This document shows positions 1 to 6,569 of a stretch of 23,222 bases of DNA, piece after piece. How positions within the stretch are numbered: the stretch's first letter is position 1; each line of letters opens with the position of its first letter. The position numbers were made by a program, and so were the translations under genes. The notes beneath the pieces were generated by a model that saw only the letters and a list, made by a program, of their open reading frames with translations, had not been told where the DNA came from and made no database searches. The DNA is from a virus: IMG/VR virus record IMGVR_UViG_3300036760_001532, positions 1 through 23,222 of that record. One strand, written 5' to 3'.

Positions 1-390
1 CTTCGTGCCGACAAAGCGGCCATTGAGCTTCCAGGCGATGAGGCTCAATGCGTATTGCCAGCGGCGCTTTGCCGTTGCCGGCGCAATGCCAAAGCGCCAG
101 CAAATCGGCTTCCATGGTGTGAATTCGGCACGCGCCCAGGCGAGCTTTGCGTCTTCGGCTTCCAGCCAGCGCAGCCAGCCGAGCGTCTCCTCCATGCGGC
201 TGATGGCGTCGGGCAATGGCGTCGGGCGCTTCAACCGCACTGGTTCTTGCCCGACGAGGTCGCTGAACTCGTGGAGAACCTTCGGCCACAGGTTGAAGTA
301 ACCCTGCACGCGCACCTCCGGCAGACGCGCCATCACGTCCGCCGCTTCGTGAAGCCGCGCTTCCACGCAAGCCGGCGTCCAATCAGCCAT
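1..390 (-). CDS. DUF6362 family phage protein, C-terminus cut by window edge
   Basis: The reading frame is open from the ATG at 390 to the window edge (130 codons, no stop), so the C-terminus lies outside. The protein matches my memory of DUF6362 proteins: an N-terminus of the form ADWTPACVEARLHEAA, then VQGYFNLWP, an ISRMEETLGWLRWLE segment, and the conserved stretch PICWRFGIAPATAKRRWQYA, which reads like a helix-turn-helix. DUF6362 genes usually lie in phage clusters just before DNA-packaging genes, but no function is established; the HTH-like segment suggests DNA binding, which is inference. The start overlaps the end of the 66-aa upstream gene by 8 bp, so the two are probably translationally coupled. 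This is the last gene visible in the long minus-strand operon, which continues to the left of the window. Confidence 0.8.
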   Translation of the reverse strand, partial: MADWTPACVEARLHEAADVMARLPEVRVQGYFNLWPKVLHEFSDLVGQEPVRLKRPTPLPDAISRMEETLGWLRWLEAEDAKLAWARAEFTPWKPICWRFGIAPATAKRRWQYALSLIAWKLNGRFVGTK

Positions 391-583
391 GGTACGCCTC
401 CTTGTTCGTCGAGCGTTTTCCGTAAAGTTTTCCCCCGAGCTGCCGGATCAGTTCACGCTCCGGCCAGGTGAGACGATGATCATCCTCGCTCACCACCAGG
501 ATGCCGTGCTCGTGCCAACCCTCACGCTTGACGTCGTCGGGAGGGCGCCGCTCTCCGCCGTATCCTTTGGGCATCCACCTCAT
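383..583 (-). CDS. Small conserved phage protein of unknown function (66 aa)
   Basis: A 66-aa charged protein starting at the ATG at 583, which overlaps the TGA of the upstream TSCPD gene by 4 bp (ATGA). Its own stop lies inside the first codons of the DUF6362 gene. The sequence has a basic N-terminus (MRWMPKGYGGERRPPDDVKR) and a middle segment with WPERELIRQLGGKLYG. I remember similar small proteins next to DUF6362 in alphaproteobacterial prophages, always without a function. No transmembrane segment, Cys cluster or catalytic motif is visible. Both start and stop interlock with neighbours, which is the main reason for calling it real. Confidence 0.7.
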   Translation of the reverse strand: MRWMPKGYGGERRPPDDVKREGWHEHGILVVSEDDHRLTWPERELIRQLGGKLYGKRSTNKEAYHG

Positions 584-897
584 GGCTGCGCCTCGCGGGC
601 GATGAGGTCGGCGAGCGCACCGATGATCGAGGCGGGCGTTTTGCCGTCGCCAAGCCGCCCCATGCTCGCAGCGAGCGCGGTGGGCTCGACGCCGTGCTGA
701 AGCAGGAGCGACAGCGCGATGCAGGCATCGTCGAGGATGCCGTCCATGGCGGAGCCGACCTTGGCGCCGTGCGTGAACACTTCGCCGATGCGGTCGGTGT
801 TCGGATCGAAACCGACCGTCACCGAATAGGACCGGCAGTCGTGCACGAGCCTGGTCGTGAGGCTGGGCCGGCGATCGGGAAGACGCTGCCGGCTCAT
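580..897 (-). CDS. TSCPD-domain protein (ribonucleotide reductase C-terminal-like)
   Basis: A 105-aa protein resembling the TSCPD domain found at the C-terminus of B12-dependent (class II) ribonucleotide reductases and also as stand-alone phage proteins. Visible signatures are RLPDRRPSLTTRL near the start, YSVTVGFDPN, GEVFTHGAKVGSAMDG, and the helical segment ACIALSLLLQHGVEP. No catalytic reductase domain is present, so it cannot be a reductase itself; the role of the stand-alone form is unknown. The start at 897 is supported by a strong Shine-Dalgarno (GGGAGG) in the 43-bp gap after the primase gene, and the end overlaps the next gene by ATGA. It may bind nucleotides or DNA in the replication module, which is inference. 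Confidence 0.75.
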   Translation of the reverse strand: MSRQRLPDRRPSLTTRLVHDCRSYSVTVGFDPNTDRIGEVFTHGAKVGSAMDGILDDACIALSLLLQHGVEPTALAASMGRLGDGKTPASIIGALADLIAREAQP

Positions 898-940
898 GGC
901 GCGCCTCCCTGAACCAATCCAGTGTCGAGAGCGCGCGGCA

Positions 941-3874
941 TCACGGCACCCCCTTCAGCCAATCGGGGGAATCTGCGCCTGGGGAACGTGGGGAACGTGG
1001 TTGGCGACCTTCCCCGCCATCTTCCCCGGTACAAGCCTCTGAGTTGTCAGCGTTTTGGGAAGGTGGGGAAGGTGGGGAATGTGTTTGCTCTTCTTTATTA
1101 TTGTGTACGCGCGCGCACGCGCGGAGGTCGGAAAAACATTCCCCACCTTCCCCACATTCCCCGAGCCCTGCTTGATCAATGGGATAGGCCGGGGAACGTT
1201 GGGGGGAATGTTGGGTGACAGACGCCTGACATTCCCCTTTTTCTGCTTCGGACGGGTCCGGAAAACGTTCCCCATGTTCCCCTTCGAGGGCGAGCTGCCA
1301 GCGGCGGGCCTGGTGCGAGACGCCAATCGCGCGGATGCGCGCCTTGAGTCCGCCGATGTCGAATACCCGGTCGCGCATGCGCGCGAGCGCCTTGCCGAGC
1401 CGGATTCGCTGCGAACGGTCGCCGCCGGTGCCGAGCGGAAGTGGCGGCTCACAATTGACGGCGAGCTCGTAGAGGCCGCTGGTGCCGACCTCGGCGGTGC
1501 CGAAGCGGTCCCACCATCGTCCGACGAATACGCGCCAGACGGCGCCTTCGCCGTCGGAGGCTTCGAGCATCTCATCGATGTTGCCAAGGAATCCGGGAAC
1601 GCCGATCGCGTCGAGCATACCGCCCATCACGGCAGCCCAGGCTTCAAAGCTGCCGATGTGCTTGGCCCCGCGCGGCATGCCGGCCGCGATCCAGGCGCGA
1701 CATAGCGTCAGGCAAGCGGCGACGAGGTCTGCCCGGTTGGCATGCACCCAGCCCAGGAGATCGGGATGACGGAAGCCGCTGCGGCGCCAGGGCTGGTCGA
1801 CGCGGGCGTCGAGCCGGATGCGCACGAGCCGGCGCGCCATCTCGCCCGAGAACTCGGCATTGTTGCCGGTGGCAATCCAGATGCAGCGGATCGGCAGCCG
1901 CGTCGTCTCCGAAACACCGAGGATGCGGTCTTCCCAGAACGGCGCGGTGAGCGCGGCAGCGAGTGCCGAGGAGTCGAGCGGGCGGCGCAGATTGTCGATC
2001 AGGACGACTGAAGGGATCTGTCGAAGCTTGGCGGTCAAGCGCTTGCGCCATTCCTCGTCATCGCTGCCTTCGACCATGACGCTTGCCCGGCAGCCGATCG
2101 CGACGACCGACATCACGTCCACCATCAGGGTCGCGCCGGTGCCTTGGGTCGGTTTCTCGACCAGATGCAGCGGTGTCGGCCCGTCGATCATGGCGCGCAC
2201 GAAGCCCACGAGCAGCAGCGCAAGCGCATGCGCGCGCTCGGCTTCGCCGATGAACGGGAAATCTCCCAATAGGTCGTCGAGCAGCAATGACCGCGCAACC
2301 GCGATGTCGGATTGCGTAGGTTGTGCCGGCACCCGCGGCAGGACGAAGCCCTTGGGCGGGTCGTAGAGCAGGCGCGCAGCCGGATGGTAGCCGGGCTCGG
2401 TGATGAGTTCGCCCTCGCGGCCGAACACGGGCGTCGTGACGATGCCTGTCAGCACCGGAAGCGCCGGATCGGGTGTGGCCAGGATCGACTTGATCACCGC
2501 CAAGGGTGGATGGGCCGGGACAAGATCGCCGTTGCGGGAGAGCTTTCGCCAGTCGGCGAGTTGGGCAAGCACCGGCCGCAGGCGATCCTCAGTCAGGGGC
2601 TTCGCCATGGGCAGGCCGTCGTCGTCGCGCACCACCCAAGTCGGGCATCCGGCGGCACGGAACATCCAGGGCGGATCATTGGCGGCGAGCAGAATCTGCC
2701 ACGCCTGCGACACCGCGCGCGCCAGATCGCCATTGTCGGCGCGCAACTGCGGTCGGGGGCGATCAGGCAGCGAGAGACCGATCGGCTTGTGCGTGCCGCT
2801 GTCGATGGCGAGAATCACCCGGTCGTCATTGCCGTGGGCGCCCCATTCGACCGCCGCCTCAACGATTCTGCGCACGGTATCGACGCCGTTGCGCAGCAGC
2901 AGGTCATTGAAGTCGTCGCCCTCCTTTGGCGGCATGGCGATGAAGACACGACGGCCCTCGGCGTGCAGATGGGCGGCAGCAGTCTCGGCCGCGCGCGCGC
3001 CGGCGCCGGAGGGATCGTGGTCGGCAAGAAGCACGACCTTTCGCGCTTCGGTGGGCAGAGCCACCTGTTCCAGGTTAGAGGCCGAGAGCGTTGCCCAGAC
3101 TGGCAGGCGCGCGCAGGCAGTCATCACCGAGAGCGCCGTCTCGATGCCTTCGGCCAGCCCGATGACACGGTCGTCAGTCAGATTGGCGAGACGCACGGCG
3201 CCGCCTGCGATCGAGGCCAGCATTTTGCGCGGGTTATCGACCGGCGCCTTGGCGGTGCCGTCGTCGGCGAGATAGGTACGGTGGAGCGCGATGCGGTTTC
3301 CGGCAACGTCCCGTACCACGGCTGCCAGGCCCGGAAAGCCGCGGCGGCTCTCCCAATGCGTCAGGTCCGGGTGAAACAAAAGGTCGGTGCAGGCAGACGC
3401 CGGTAGGCCACGCGAGGCCAGATATCGCTCGCCCAACGTGCCCGCAATTGGCATTGTCTTTGAGAGGATGTGTTCGATTTCGCGGGCCTGATCGGCCTGC
3501 TTGGACGACGGCTTGGCGGCGGACCGTTTCGGCTGCGCGCCCGTTTTCGTCAGATCGGCCGCGTAGGCGAACAGCTCGCGCCCGCTGAGTCCCGTTGCAT
3601 TCTCCAATGTGCTGAGCGGCCCGCCGCCTTGGCCGCCATCGAAGTCAATCCAGTCGCCAGCGTGCTCGCCGGCAAGCGCGATCACGCAGGAGCCGTTCTT
3701 ACGCGGCGCGGCGCCCTGGATATTGGCGAGCCGCCATTCATCGCCCACCCGCCGACCATTCGGGAACAGCCGCGGAACCCATTGCTCGGCGCTATCGCGC
3801 AGACGCGAGACGATGGCATCGAGGTCAAACCGTTCGACCGGCCATACAGGTTGCGCGTCGTTGAGGTCGAGCAT
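941..3874 (-). CDS. Toprim-domain DNA primase / AAA+ helicase-like phage replication protein
   Basis: A 977-aa replication protein. An in-frame ATG exists at 3973, but it would overlap the helicase gene by 92 bp; the ATG at 3874 has a GAGG 6 nt upstream and lies 7 bp after the helicase stop, so I chose it. Residues ~25-110 resemble the N-terminal domain of phage/ICE primases. A Toprim domain follows at ~235-330 with AEGIETALS (Glu242) and LLADHDPSGAG (Asp285, Asp287), the metal-binding residues for primer synthesis. Residues ~560-700 look like an AAA+ motor: a P-loop-like PTQGTGATL at 575-583, a Walker B-like VVLIDN at 623-628, an IATGNN sensor at 667-672 and RRLVRIRLDAR behind it. The usual P-loop Lys is Ala here (position 581). 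The last ~105 residues are low-complexity Ser/Pro/Gly sequence encoded by a repeat array. It probably primes and helps unwind element DNA. Confidence 0.88.
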   Translation of the reverse strand: MLDLNDAQPVWPVERFDLDAIVSRLRDSAEQWVPRLFPNGRRVGDEWRLANIQGAAPRKNGSCVIALAGEHAGDWIDFDGGQGGGPLSTLENATGLSGRELFAYAADLTKTGAQPKRSAAKPSSKQADQAREIEHILSKTMPIAGTLGERYLASRGLPASACTDLLFHPDLTHWESRRGFPGLAAVVRDVAGNRIALHRTYLADDGTAKAPVDNPRKMLASIAGGAVRLANLTDDRVIGLAEGIETALSVMTACARLPVWATLSASNLEQVALPTEARKVVLLADHDPSGAGARAAETAAAHLHAEGRRVFIAMPPKEGDDFNDLLLRNGVDTVRRIVEAAVEWGAHGNDDRVILAIDSGTHKPIGLSLPDRPRPQLRADNGDLARAVSQAWQILLAANDPPWMFRAAGCPTWVVRDDDGLPMAKPLTEDRLRPVLAQLADWRKLSRNGDLVPAHPPLAVIKSILATPDPALPVLTGIVTTPVFGREGELITEPGYHPAARLLYDPPKGFVLPRVPAQPTQSDIAVARSLLLDDLLGDFPFIGEAERAHALALLLVGFVRAMIDGPTPLHLVEKPTQGTGATLMVDVMSVVAIGCRASVMVEGSDDEEWRKRLTAKLRQIPSVVLIDNLRRPLDSSALAAALTAPFWEDRILGVSETTRLPIRCIWIATGNNAEFSGEMARRLVRIRLDARVDQPWRRSGFRHPDLLGWVHANRADLVAACLTLCRAWIAAGMPRGAKHIGSFEAWAAVMGGMLDAIGVPGFLGNIDEMLEASDGEGAVWRVFVGRWWDRFGTAEVGTSGLYELAVNCEPPLPLGTGGDRSQRIRLGKALARMRDRVFDIGGLKARIRAIGVSHQARRWQLALEGEHGERFPDPSEAEKGECQASVTQHSPQRSPAYPIDQAGLGECGEGGECFSDLRACARVHNNKEEQTHSPPSPPSQNADNSEACTGEDGGEGRQPRSPRSPGADSPDWLKGVP
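1057..1161. repeat. Long inverted repeat, 25-bp arms (24/25 paired), 55-bp loop
   Basis: The left arm is 1057-1081 and the right arm 1137-1161; one base pair is mismatched. The arms are built from three 9-bp repeats each, facing each other. The loop holds a pyrimidine-rich/AT-rich stretch and an alternating purine-pyrimidine tract. It lies inside the primase reading frame, so it is not a simple rho-independent terminator; it could extrude as a cruciform or form an mRNA hairpin. Confidence 0.75.
1102..1123. other. Perfect alternating purine-pyrimidine tract (Z-DNA-prone)
   Basis: All 22 bases alternate between pyrimidine and purine, mostly CG and CA/TG steps, the classic composition for Z-DNA under negative supercoiling. 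It sits in the loop of the long inverted repeat in the primase gene. Actual Z-DNA formation is inference. Confidence 0.6.
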
Positions 3875-3881
3875 CGGCGCC

Positions 3882-5186
3882 TCAATCGAGCAGCACGAGG
3901 CCGCGCTCGGCGCGGGTGATGGCGGTGTAGAGCCAGCGGGCGCGATCCTGCGGCGTGCGCCCGAGCCCGTCATCGAACACCACGACGTTCTCGAATTGGG
4001 AGCCCTGCGACTTGTGACAGGTGATGGCCCAGCCCCAGACGCACTCGATCAGGGTGCGCTTCTTATGATGGTCGCGCCGGTCTCGATCAGGATCGGGCAA
4101 GAGATGATCGTCGAAGTGGCCGCGATAGATGCGGAAGCGCTCGCGCTTGCCGTTGGTCTCGCCGCCAACCTTGTGCCCATCCTCGGTGGTGATCGCGGCC
4201 TTGAAGGCGATCTCGTCGCCGTCCTCCTCGATCTCGTCGAGGGTGACGAACATGCCGTTGACCAGGCCGATGTCGTTGCGATTGCGCAGACAGATCAGCT
4301 TCTCGCCGGCCCCGGTCGGATAGGAAGCAGCAAAGCCTGCGGCCTGCTTCATGGCAAGGTTGAGCTGCATGCGCGTGGCGTTGCGCCCACAGATCACCTG
4401 GCCGGCCCGAAGCAGGCCCGACGCGTCGACATCAGACCGGCGCATCTTCCAGACGAATTCATCGTGCTCGCCGTAGGGAATTGATTTCCCCTCGCGGGCC
4501 CAGGTCGCAAGGCGGATGATGGCGCTGTCACCGGCCTGCCGGTGCACCTCGGTCAAGAGCACGTCCGGCTTGTCGGTGTCGAAGGCGCCCTCGCCCTTGA
4601 CCGGCGGCAACTGGCCAGGATCGCCCAGCACGAGGGTCGGCTTGCCAAAGGCAAGGAGGTCGCGCGCCATCTCCGCGCCGACCATGGACACCTCGTCGAG
4701 CACCAGCAGCTTGGCATCACGCAGGACGGACTCGGTATTGAGCACGAAACGTGGTTTGTGCACGTCCTTCAGTCGCAACTCGAGAGAGCGCAGCCGCGAC
4801 TCCTCGAACAGGCGCTCGGCGACGCCGAGCGCCGGCAGCTTCGCCTGGATCTCGGCGACTTCGGCCTTGAGCTTCTCGATTTCCTGTGGGCTCGCCTCCG
4901 ACACACGATAGATGAGGGAATGGATCGTGGACGCGGGCGTACCCTTGCGCGTCATCACCAAGGCGGCCTTGCCGGTGAAGGCGGCATAGAGCACGTCGCC
5001 GATCTTCGATTCGGCTCCCGGCGTCGAGAGTCCCAGTTCCTCGATCGCATACTTGACGATCGTGCTCTTCCCGGCGCCGGCATAGCCGAACACGCGGCAG
5101 ACCTGCTGCTGCTTCGTGCGGTTCTCGAACCAGTCCTTGACCGTGGTGATCGCCGCGCGTTGGCTCTCGGAAAGCGTGATGGTCAT
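3882..5186 (-). CDS. RecD-like / Dda-like SF1B DNA helicase
   Basis: A 434-aa ATP-dependent 5'-3' type helicase of superfamily 1B. Motifs in order: Q-motif region LSESQRAAI (5-13); Walker A GYAGAGKST (34-42); motif Ia region YAAFTGKAAL (67-76); Walker B LVLDEVSMV (161-169); motif III GDPGQLPPV (188-196); motif IV TEVHRQ (212-217); and near the C-terminus TCHKSQGSQFENVVV and WLYTAITRA (motifs V/VI, UvrD_C_2-like). A charged helical insertion at ~97-145 separates motifs Ia and II and may form the coiled-coil pin region. The start ATG overlaps the stop of the Cas4-like nuclease gene (ATGA at 5183-5186), which suggests the two proteins are made together and may act as a helicase-nuclease pair, as RecB-type nucleases do with RecD-type helicases. 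The likely role is unwinding during replication or recombination of the element. Confidence 0.93.
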   Translation of the reverse strand: MTITLSESQRAAITTVKDWFENRTKQQQVCRVFGYAGAGKSTIVKYAIEELGLSTPGAESKIGDVLYAAFTGKAALVMTRKGTPASTIHSLIYRVSEASPQEIEKLKAEVAEIQAKLPALGVAERLFEESRLRSLELRLKDVHKPRFVLNTESVLRDAKLLVLDEVSMVGAEMARDLLAFGKPTLVLGDPGQLPPVKGEGAFDTDKPDVLLTEVHRQAGDSAIIRLATWAREGKSIPYGEHDEFVWKMRRSDVDASGLLRAGQVICGRNATRMQLNLAMKQAAGFAASYPTGAGEKLICLRNRNDIGLVNGMFVTLDEIEEDGDEIAFKAAITTEDGHKVGGETNGKRERFRIYRGHFDDHLLPDPDRDRRDHHKKRTLIECVWGWAITCHKSQGSQFENVVVFDDGLGRTPQDRARWLYTAITRAERGLVLLD

Positions 5187-5968
5187 GCGTTGCCTCCCGG
5201 TGCGAGCGCGTGGCAGCGGATGCGGTACGGACAGAACGCGCAGATGAAGAAGTTAGGGTCGCCGGAGATGCGCGGCAGGAGCTCGCCAACGGCAGCGGCG
5301 CGGATCACGGCGACTGCCTTGTCTGAGAGCGCCTGGGCTGCCGGCGGATCGAAGGAGACGAGCTCGTAGCGGAGCGCCTGCGTGTCCTTGTCGAGCGCGA
5401 CGAACAGCGTGCGCTCTACGGCGAGGTACGCCATGTAGACCTGGACCTGCGCCCAGTAGATCGGCTTCGACGCTCTCACTCCGTGCTTGACGACGTCCTG
5501 CCAGGACGAGGACTTGAGCGCCTTGTGCTCGAACAGGGCCGGATACTCGATCCCGACATCTGGGCCGCCGACGATGACGCCATCGATGTGGCCGCCGAAT
5601 CGGCCGGCGGCGGCCGAGAAGCCGAACTGTTCGCCACTGCGCTTGTGTGTTCTCAGATCGAACCCGGCGAGCCGGAGCCAGCGGATCGTCATTTCCTCGA
5701 AGCGATGGCCGGCTTCGAAAATGCGCAGCATGCGCCCGGAAAAATCGGCGCCGCCATCGACCGGGACCTGCATCAGCTCGTAGCAGAGCCGGCGCGCGCA
5801 CGGTTCGCCGATGCGGGACGCGCCGAGATAATCGCGCGCAGGCATGACGGCACGCTCTGCCGTGAGCGCGCCGTCAACGAGGGCGTCAATGCGCTCGCCG
5901 ATCGGCGGCGGCGCGGGGGCGCGGCCGTATATGAATTCCGAGCCGTGGTTGAGGTCGACGATATCCAT
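5183..5968 (-). CDS. Cas4/RecB-like PD-(D/E)XK exonuclease with Fe-S cysteines
   Basis: A 261-aa nuclease. I chose the ATG at 5968, which has TTGAGG just upstream; an in-frame TTG at 5980 is less likely. The PD-(D/E)XK core is visible: a helix with AGHRFEEM (His87, Glu91), GGHIDGVIV with Asp129, FEHKALK giving Glu147-x-Lys149, and the motif QVQVY (Gln174 onward). Cysteines at 57 and/or 62 together with the C-terminal CAFCPYRIRC (Cys243, 246, 252) match the 4Fe-4S-binding layout of Cas4 and AddB-type nucleases. No CRISPR array or other cas gene is nearby, so this is a stand-alone phage version for DNA end processing rather than CRISPR adaptation. It precedes the RecD-like helicase with an ATGA overlap and follows the DUF6511 gene closely. 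Confidence 0.88.
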   Translation of the reverse strand: MDIVDLNHGSEFIYGRAPAPPPIGERIDALVDGALTAERAVMPARDYLGASRIGEPCARRLCYELMQVPVDGGADFSGRMLRIFEAGHRFEEMTIRWLRLAGFDLRTHKRSGEQFGFSAAAGRFGGHIDGVIVGGPDVGIEYPALFEHKALKSSSWQDVVKHGVRASKPIYWAQVQVYMAYLAVERTLFVALDKDTQALRYELVSFDPPAAQALSDKAVAVIRAAAVGELLPRISGDPNFFICAFCPYRIRCHALAPGGNA

Positions 5969-5976
5969 GACCGGCC

Positions 5977-6321
5977 TCAAAATGGAATGTCGTCGTTGAG
6001 CGTTTCGCGGCGCATGGCTTCCTGGAAGCCGTCGATGCAGGCCTCGATGAGGCGATCGATCTCTTCAGGCGTGCGGTCGTGGAACGGCGTCATCAGCCCG
6101 AGCTCGGTCAGCACCTCCGCAAAATTGCGCCGCACCGCCTTGATCGCCTGTATCTCCAACTCGGTCTTGTCGATCACGCCGTGGTTCCTCTTGGCGATGG
6201 CGGCGCCGGCGTTGAGGCAGCGCAGCGAGCAGAAGGGATAAGTCGGGTAGCGGTCGGGGCGCAGCTGGTGGGTGTAGTAGAAGCCGCGAGCTTCGCGGCT
6301 GCAGAGGGTGCAGGCTCTCAA
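5977..6321 (-). CDS. DUF6511-like zinc-ribbon phage protein, TTG start
   Basis: The frame is open to 6492, but conserved sequence only begins near residue 58 of that frame, and the upstream part overlaps the 77-aa gene. The natural start is a TTG at 6321 whose last two bases belong to the TGA of the upstream gene (TTGA overlap), giving 114 aa. The protein has a four-cysteine zinc ribbon (CTLC at 4-7, FCSLRC with Cys31 and Cys35) around a conserved YPTYPFCS segment, then VIDKTELEIQAIKAVRRNFAEVL and an acidic C-terminus ending in DDIPF. This matches my memory of DUF6511 proteins in prophages. Its function is unknown; the zinc ribbon suggests nucleic-acid or protein binding. The non-ATG start makes the N-terminus the least certain part. 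Confidence 0.72.
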   Translation of the reverse strand: MRACTLCSREARGFYYTHQLRPDRYPTYPFCSLRCLNAGAAIAKRNHGVIDKTELEIQAIKAVRRNFAEVLTELGLMTPFHDRTPEEIDRLIEACIDGFQEAMRRETLNDDIPF

Positions 6322-6551
6322 CCCAACAGCAGCATCGAGAGCTTCTGCGACCCGGGCTCGTCGGGTGCTTGCGCGATCCGCTGCGACGCCAGCACGATGA
6401 AGCGGCTGATGGCGTTCTGCGCCATGGCCTCGATCTCGGGCATGGTCAAAGAGCGGATTGGCTGGTGAAGCCGTCCTCTTCCTTCGAGCCATTCGCCGAT
6501 CGCCTTGGCCGCTTCATGCGTGACGTGCGCCTGCCATTCGTCGTCGGTCAT
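6318..6551 (-). CDS. Small conserved phage protein of unknown function (77 aa)
   Basis: A 77-aa, mostly helical protein starting at the ATG at 6551, 3 bp after the stop of the DUF669-like gene. Segments that look conserved are HEAAKAIGEWLEGRGRLHQP, MPEIEAMAQNAISRFIVLASQR and the end LLLG. I remember similar proteins just before DUF6511 genes in alphaproteobacterial prophages. No catalytic motif, Cys pair or membrane segment is visible. The start codon lies at the edge of a perfect inverted repeat, and the stop overlaps the TTG start of the DUF6511 gene, so its translation is probably tied to both neighbours. Confidence 0.7.
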   Translation of the reverse strand: MTDDEWQAHVTHEAAKAIGEWLEGRGRLHQPIRSLTMPEIEAMAQNAISRFIVLASQRIAQAPDEPGSQKLSMLLLG

Positions 6552-6569
6552 GGCTCAACCATTGAGCCA
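6551..6569. promoter_or_regulatory. Perfect inverted repeat over a gene junction (8-bp arms, 3-nt loop)
   Basis: Arms 6551-6558 (TGGCTCAA) and 6562-6569 (TTGAGCCA) flank a 3-nt centre. The repeat contains the last codons and stop of the DUF669-like gene and touches the start codon of the 77-aa gene. In the mRNA it could form a hairpin controlling translation of the downstream gene. There is no following U-run, so it is not a typical terminator. Confidence 0.5.

Larger units (their letters stand above)
981..1282. repeat. Array of ~15 copies of a 9-bp repeat GGGGAANGT in both orientations
   Basis: Copies on the plus strand begin at 981, 990, 1056 (one mismatch), 1065, 1074, 1191 and 1203. Reverse-complement copies begin at 1007, 1019, 1136, 1145, 1154, 1229, 1265 and 1274 (1274 and 1019 each deviate slightly). 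Within clusters they abut with a 9-bp period. The array lies in the 3' end of the primase gene and encodes the low-complexity C-terminus. A short AT-rich stretch (about 1082-1102) lies between the two densest clusters. Iterons plus an AT-rich element inside a replication gene are typical of phage and plasmid origins, so this may be the replication origin; that role is inference. Confidence 0.8.

Noticed and set aside
981-1282. Repeat array as a CRISPR array
   Set aside because: Units are 9 bp, abut directly, occur in both orientations and lie inside a reading frame; there are no spacers of even length.
955-1705. Open frames on both strands across the repeat region (955-1587 minus, 1055-1705 plus)
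   Set aside because: They are by-products of the repeats and high GC; they lie over the primase frame, which has domains and a supported start.
2312-3406. 364-aa open frame on the plus strand opposite the primase gene
   Set aside because: No recognisable domain or ribosome site, composition typical of an antisense frame in GC-rich DNA.
3875-3973. Longer start of the primase at 3973
   Set aside because: It would overlap the helicase gene by 92 bp and adds a low-complexity leader; the ATG at 3874 has a proper Shine-Dalgarno.
5183-5968. Cas4-like nuclease as a sign of a CRISPR-Cas locus
   Set aside because: No repeat-spacer array or other cas gene is visible; the gene sits in a phage replication/recombination operon with a RecD-like helicase.
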